Assembly: GCA_035602605.1 (NCBI GenBank)
Contig: DATNLZ010000126.1
Coordinates: 9,089-73,088, forward strand
DNA: 64,000 nt
From: DASQHY01 sp035602605
Lineage (GTDB): Bacteria; Acidobacteriota; Terriglobia; Acidiferrales; UBA7541
Direction: 5' to 3'
In this document: piece by piece, positions 62,939 to 64,000 of the stretch
Numbering within the stretch: the first letter of the stretch is position 1
How the letters are laid out: each line of letters opens with the position of its first letter
Translations under genes and position numbers: made by a program
Notes under the pieces: generated by a model
What the model was told of the DNA's origin: nothing
Database searches by the model: none
Seen by the model: only the letters and a program-made list of their open reading frames with translations

Positions 62939-63376
62939 TCATCCGCTTTGCATCTGCTGCGGCAACGTGACCGTAGTCAGCCAGAAGTCATTGAGACTCT
63001 TCACCAACATCTCGAACTCGCTCAACTGCCCGAGTTTGCTGAGATAGCAGTTTGCATGGAGCTGATAACTTTTCGCAATATCCACCTCGGCGTCGGAACT
63101 GGTCAGGACAATTACGGGAATCCTTTTCAGACTGGCGTCCGCCTTGATGTGAGCCAGAACCTCGCGCCCATCCATTTTGGGGAGATTCAAGTCCAGCAAA
63201 ATAAGGTCCGGGCAAGGAGCATGTACGTAGGCCCCCTGGCGCCTCAGAAAGGCCATGGCCTCCACACCGTCGGAAACCACAAGCAAGTGGACGCCATTGT
63301 TAGCTCCGAGCAAGACTTCCCGCATCAACCGGGCGTCACCCGGATTGTCTTCAATCAAAAGAATATGAACGGGCAT
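62939..63376 (-). CDS. Receiver-only response regulator, Rcp1-like
   Basis: 145 residues. ILLIEDNPGDARLMREVL, phospho-acceptor Asp62 in LILLDLNLPKMDGREVLAHIK, VLTSSDAEVDI, and an insertion-free C-terminus with YLSKLGQLSEFEMLVKSLNDFW. This is the type that pairs with phytochrome or hybrid kinases (Rcp1). The ATG at 63376 begins the receiver; the frame extends ten codons more. No kinase gene is adjacent. Confidence 0.9.
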   Translation of the reverse strand: MPVHILLIEDNPGDARLMREVLLGANNGVHLLVVSDGVEAMAFLRRQGAYVHAPCPDLILLDLNLPKMDGREVLAHIKADASLKRIPVIVLTSSDAEVDIAKSYQLHANCYLSKLGQLSEFEMLVKSLNDFWLTTVTLPQQMQSG

Positions 63377-63519
63377 AGTTTTTTCTTTCTCGTTTATTTG
63401 CATCAAAGCTAGATGCAGTCCCGACGCAGAGCGCTGTCCTTGAGCTAGTGAAGTACAGATGCTGTTCCCAGCGGCTGACAGGGAACCATTTTGGAAGGCG
63501 CTTTTATTGTGACGCGTTG

Positions 63520-63825
63520 GCCAGCGAAGTCAAGAACGACAAACGAAAATTCGACATTCTAGTTAACCGAATCTCCGCTGTTGTCGTCGCTGCACTTAGC
63601 CGGCAGGTTCGTAAACTCACAGCATCACTGCGGCGCTCGTTGACGTGGGAACGCGGGCTGGAGATGGCCCAAACACAAGACCTTCACGGTGGCTACGAAT
63701 GTGAAAGTCTACTTCTGTGATCCTCAGAGCCCTTGGCAGCGCGGCACCAACGAAAACACGAACCGGTTGCTGCGACAATACCTCCCCAAGAGAGCCGACC
63801 TTTCCACCTATGCTCAATCAATCAG
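63520..63825 (+). pseudogene. IS30-family transposase fragment, frameshifted
   Basis: Reads AVVVAALSRQVRKLTASL, RRSLTWERGLEMAQ, then after an extra A in the CAAAC at 63670-63674, KTFTVATNVKVYFCDPQSPW and QRGTNENTNRLLRQYLPK. The late DDE-type glutamate is in GTNENTN. N-terminal HTH and first Asp are missing or decayed. The fragment ends near YAQS, where a different transposase begins. Confidence 0.8.
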
Positions 63826-64000
63826 AGGCCCGCGTCGGTGGCCGCGTATTCGTGGGATTCCGTTGGCCTACGAAGTGATGGACGGCAACACCAGTGATCG
63901 CACCACACTGCACGGATTTCTCGACCGGATTGAGAAGACTTACGGGAAAGCAAAACGCATGTGGGTGATGGATCGCGGCATTCCGACCGAAGAGATATTG
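63826..64000 (+). pseudogene. IS4-superfamily (IS1634-like) transposase fragment
   Basis: Continuing in the frame of the IS30 piece, GIPLAYEVMDGNTSDRTTLH, FLDRIEKTYGKAKRMW and VMDRGIPTEEIL match the middle of IS1634-type transposases. It starts abruptly, with no N-terminus, and runs off the window edge, so its 3' state is unknown. Confidence 0.75.

Overview
The window looks like a chromosomal segment of an Acidobacteriota member (Terriglobia/Koribacter-like). This rests on moderately high G+C, a PEP-CTERM/exosortase exopolysaccharide locus, many NarL-type two-component systems, PilZ and Rsb-type partner-switching proteins, a bactofilin, and protein sequences that read as acidobacterial. This is a judgement from reading; no database search was possible. 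About 60 genes are supportable, plus one tRNA and several pseudogenes.

Layout. 1-2.5 kb: the end of a galT-like gene, a YdcF-type membrane protein, a bactofilin and a methyltransferase-like protein. 2.5-5.7 kb: a receiver-PAS protein, an aminotransferase and a PilZ protein. 6-11.4 kb: a sugar block (Na+/solute symporter with a small two-helix protein, GalT, ROK kinase, secreted SGNH hydrolase). 11.5-17 kb: a compact NRPS operon on the minus strand (C-A-T-TE synthetase, then a phosphopantetheinyl transferase, then a stand-alone carrier protein, with overlapping genes). 17.1-25 kb: signalling on the minus strand, comprising a PilZ protein, a broken-looking remnant of a sigma-54 activator, a complete stressosome operon rsbR-rsbS-rsbT-rsbX whose last two genes are a histidine kinase carrying an RsbU-like N-terminus and a NarL-type regulator, then a receiver-only protein and a second PAS kinase/NarL regulator pair.

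25.4-45.9 kb: two receiver-less sigma-54 activators lead into a 15-gene, one-direction exopolysaccharide/exosortase locus (export protein, outer-membrane barrel, chain-length protein, tyrosine kinase, initiating sugar transferase, four glycosyltransferases, deacetylase, phosphoesterase-like protein, nucleotidyltransferase-like protein, flippase, exosortase, EpsI). It is followed by one PEP-CTERM protein gene that has its own sigma-54-type promoter. I infer that the activators drive sigma-54 transcription of the sorted protein while the rest of the locus makes and exports a surface polysaccharide. No Wzy polymerase was recognised.

46-59.5 kb: mostly housekeeping (hpt, a GAF-GAF-PP2C phosphatase, lysA, an amidohydrolase broken by a one-base frameshift, and nadK-tlyA-ispA-xseB reading as one minus-strand operon), then a CNNM/CBS protein, a dipeptide-type ABC permease pair without its partners, and an SAM hydroxide adenosyltransferase. 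59.8-64 kb: an accessory-looking end with tRNA-Gly(CCC) followed by tRNA-like remnants, a Crp/Fnr regulator, a small conserved-looking protein, an RsbRD_N-type sensor-domain protein, an Rcp1-like receiver, and two abutting decayed transposase fragments.
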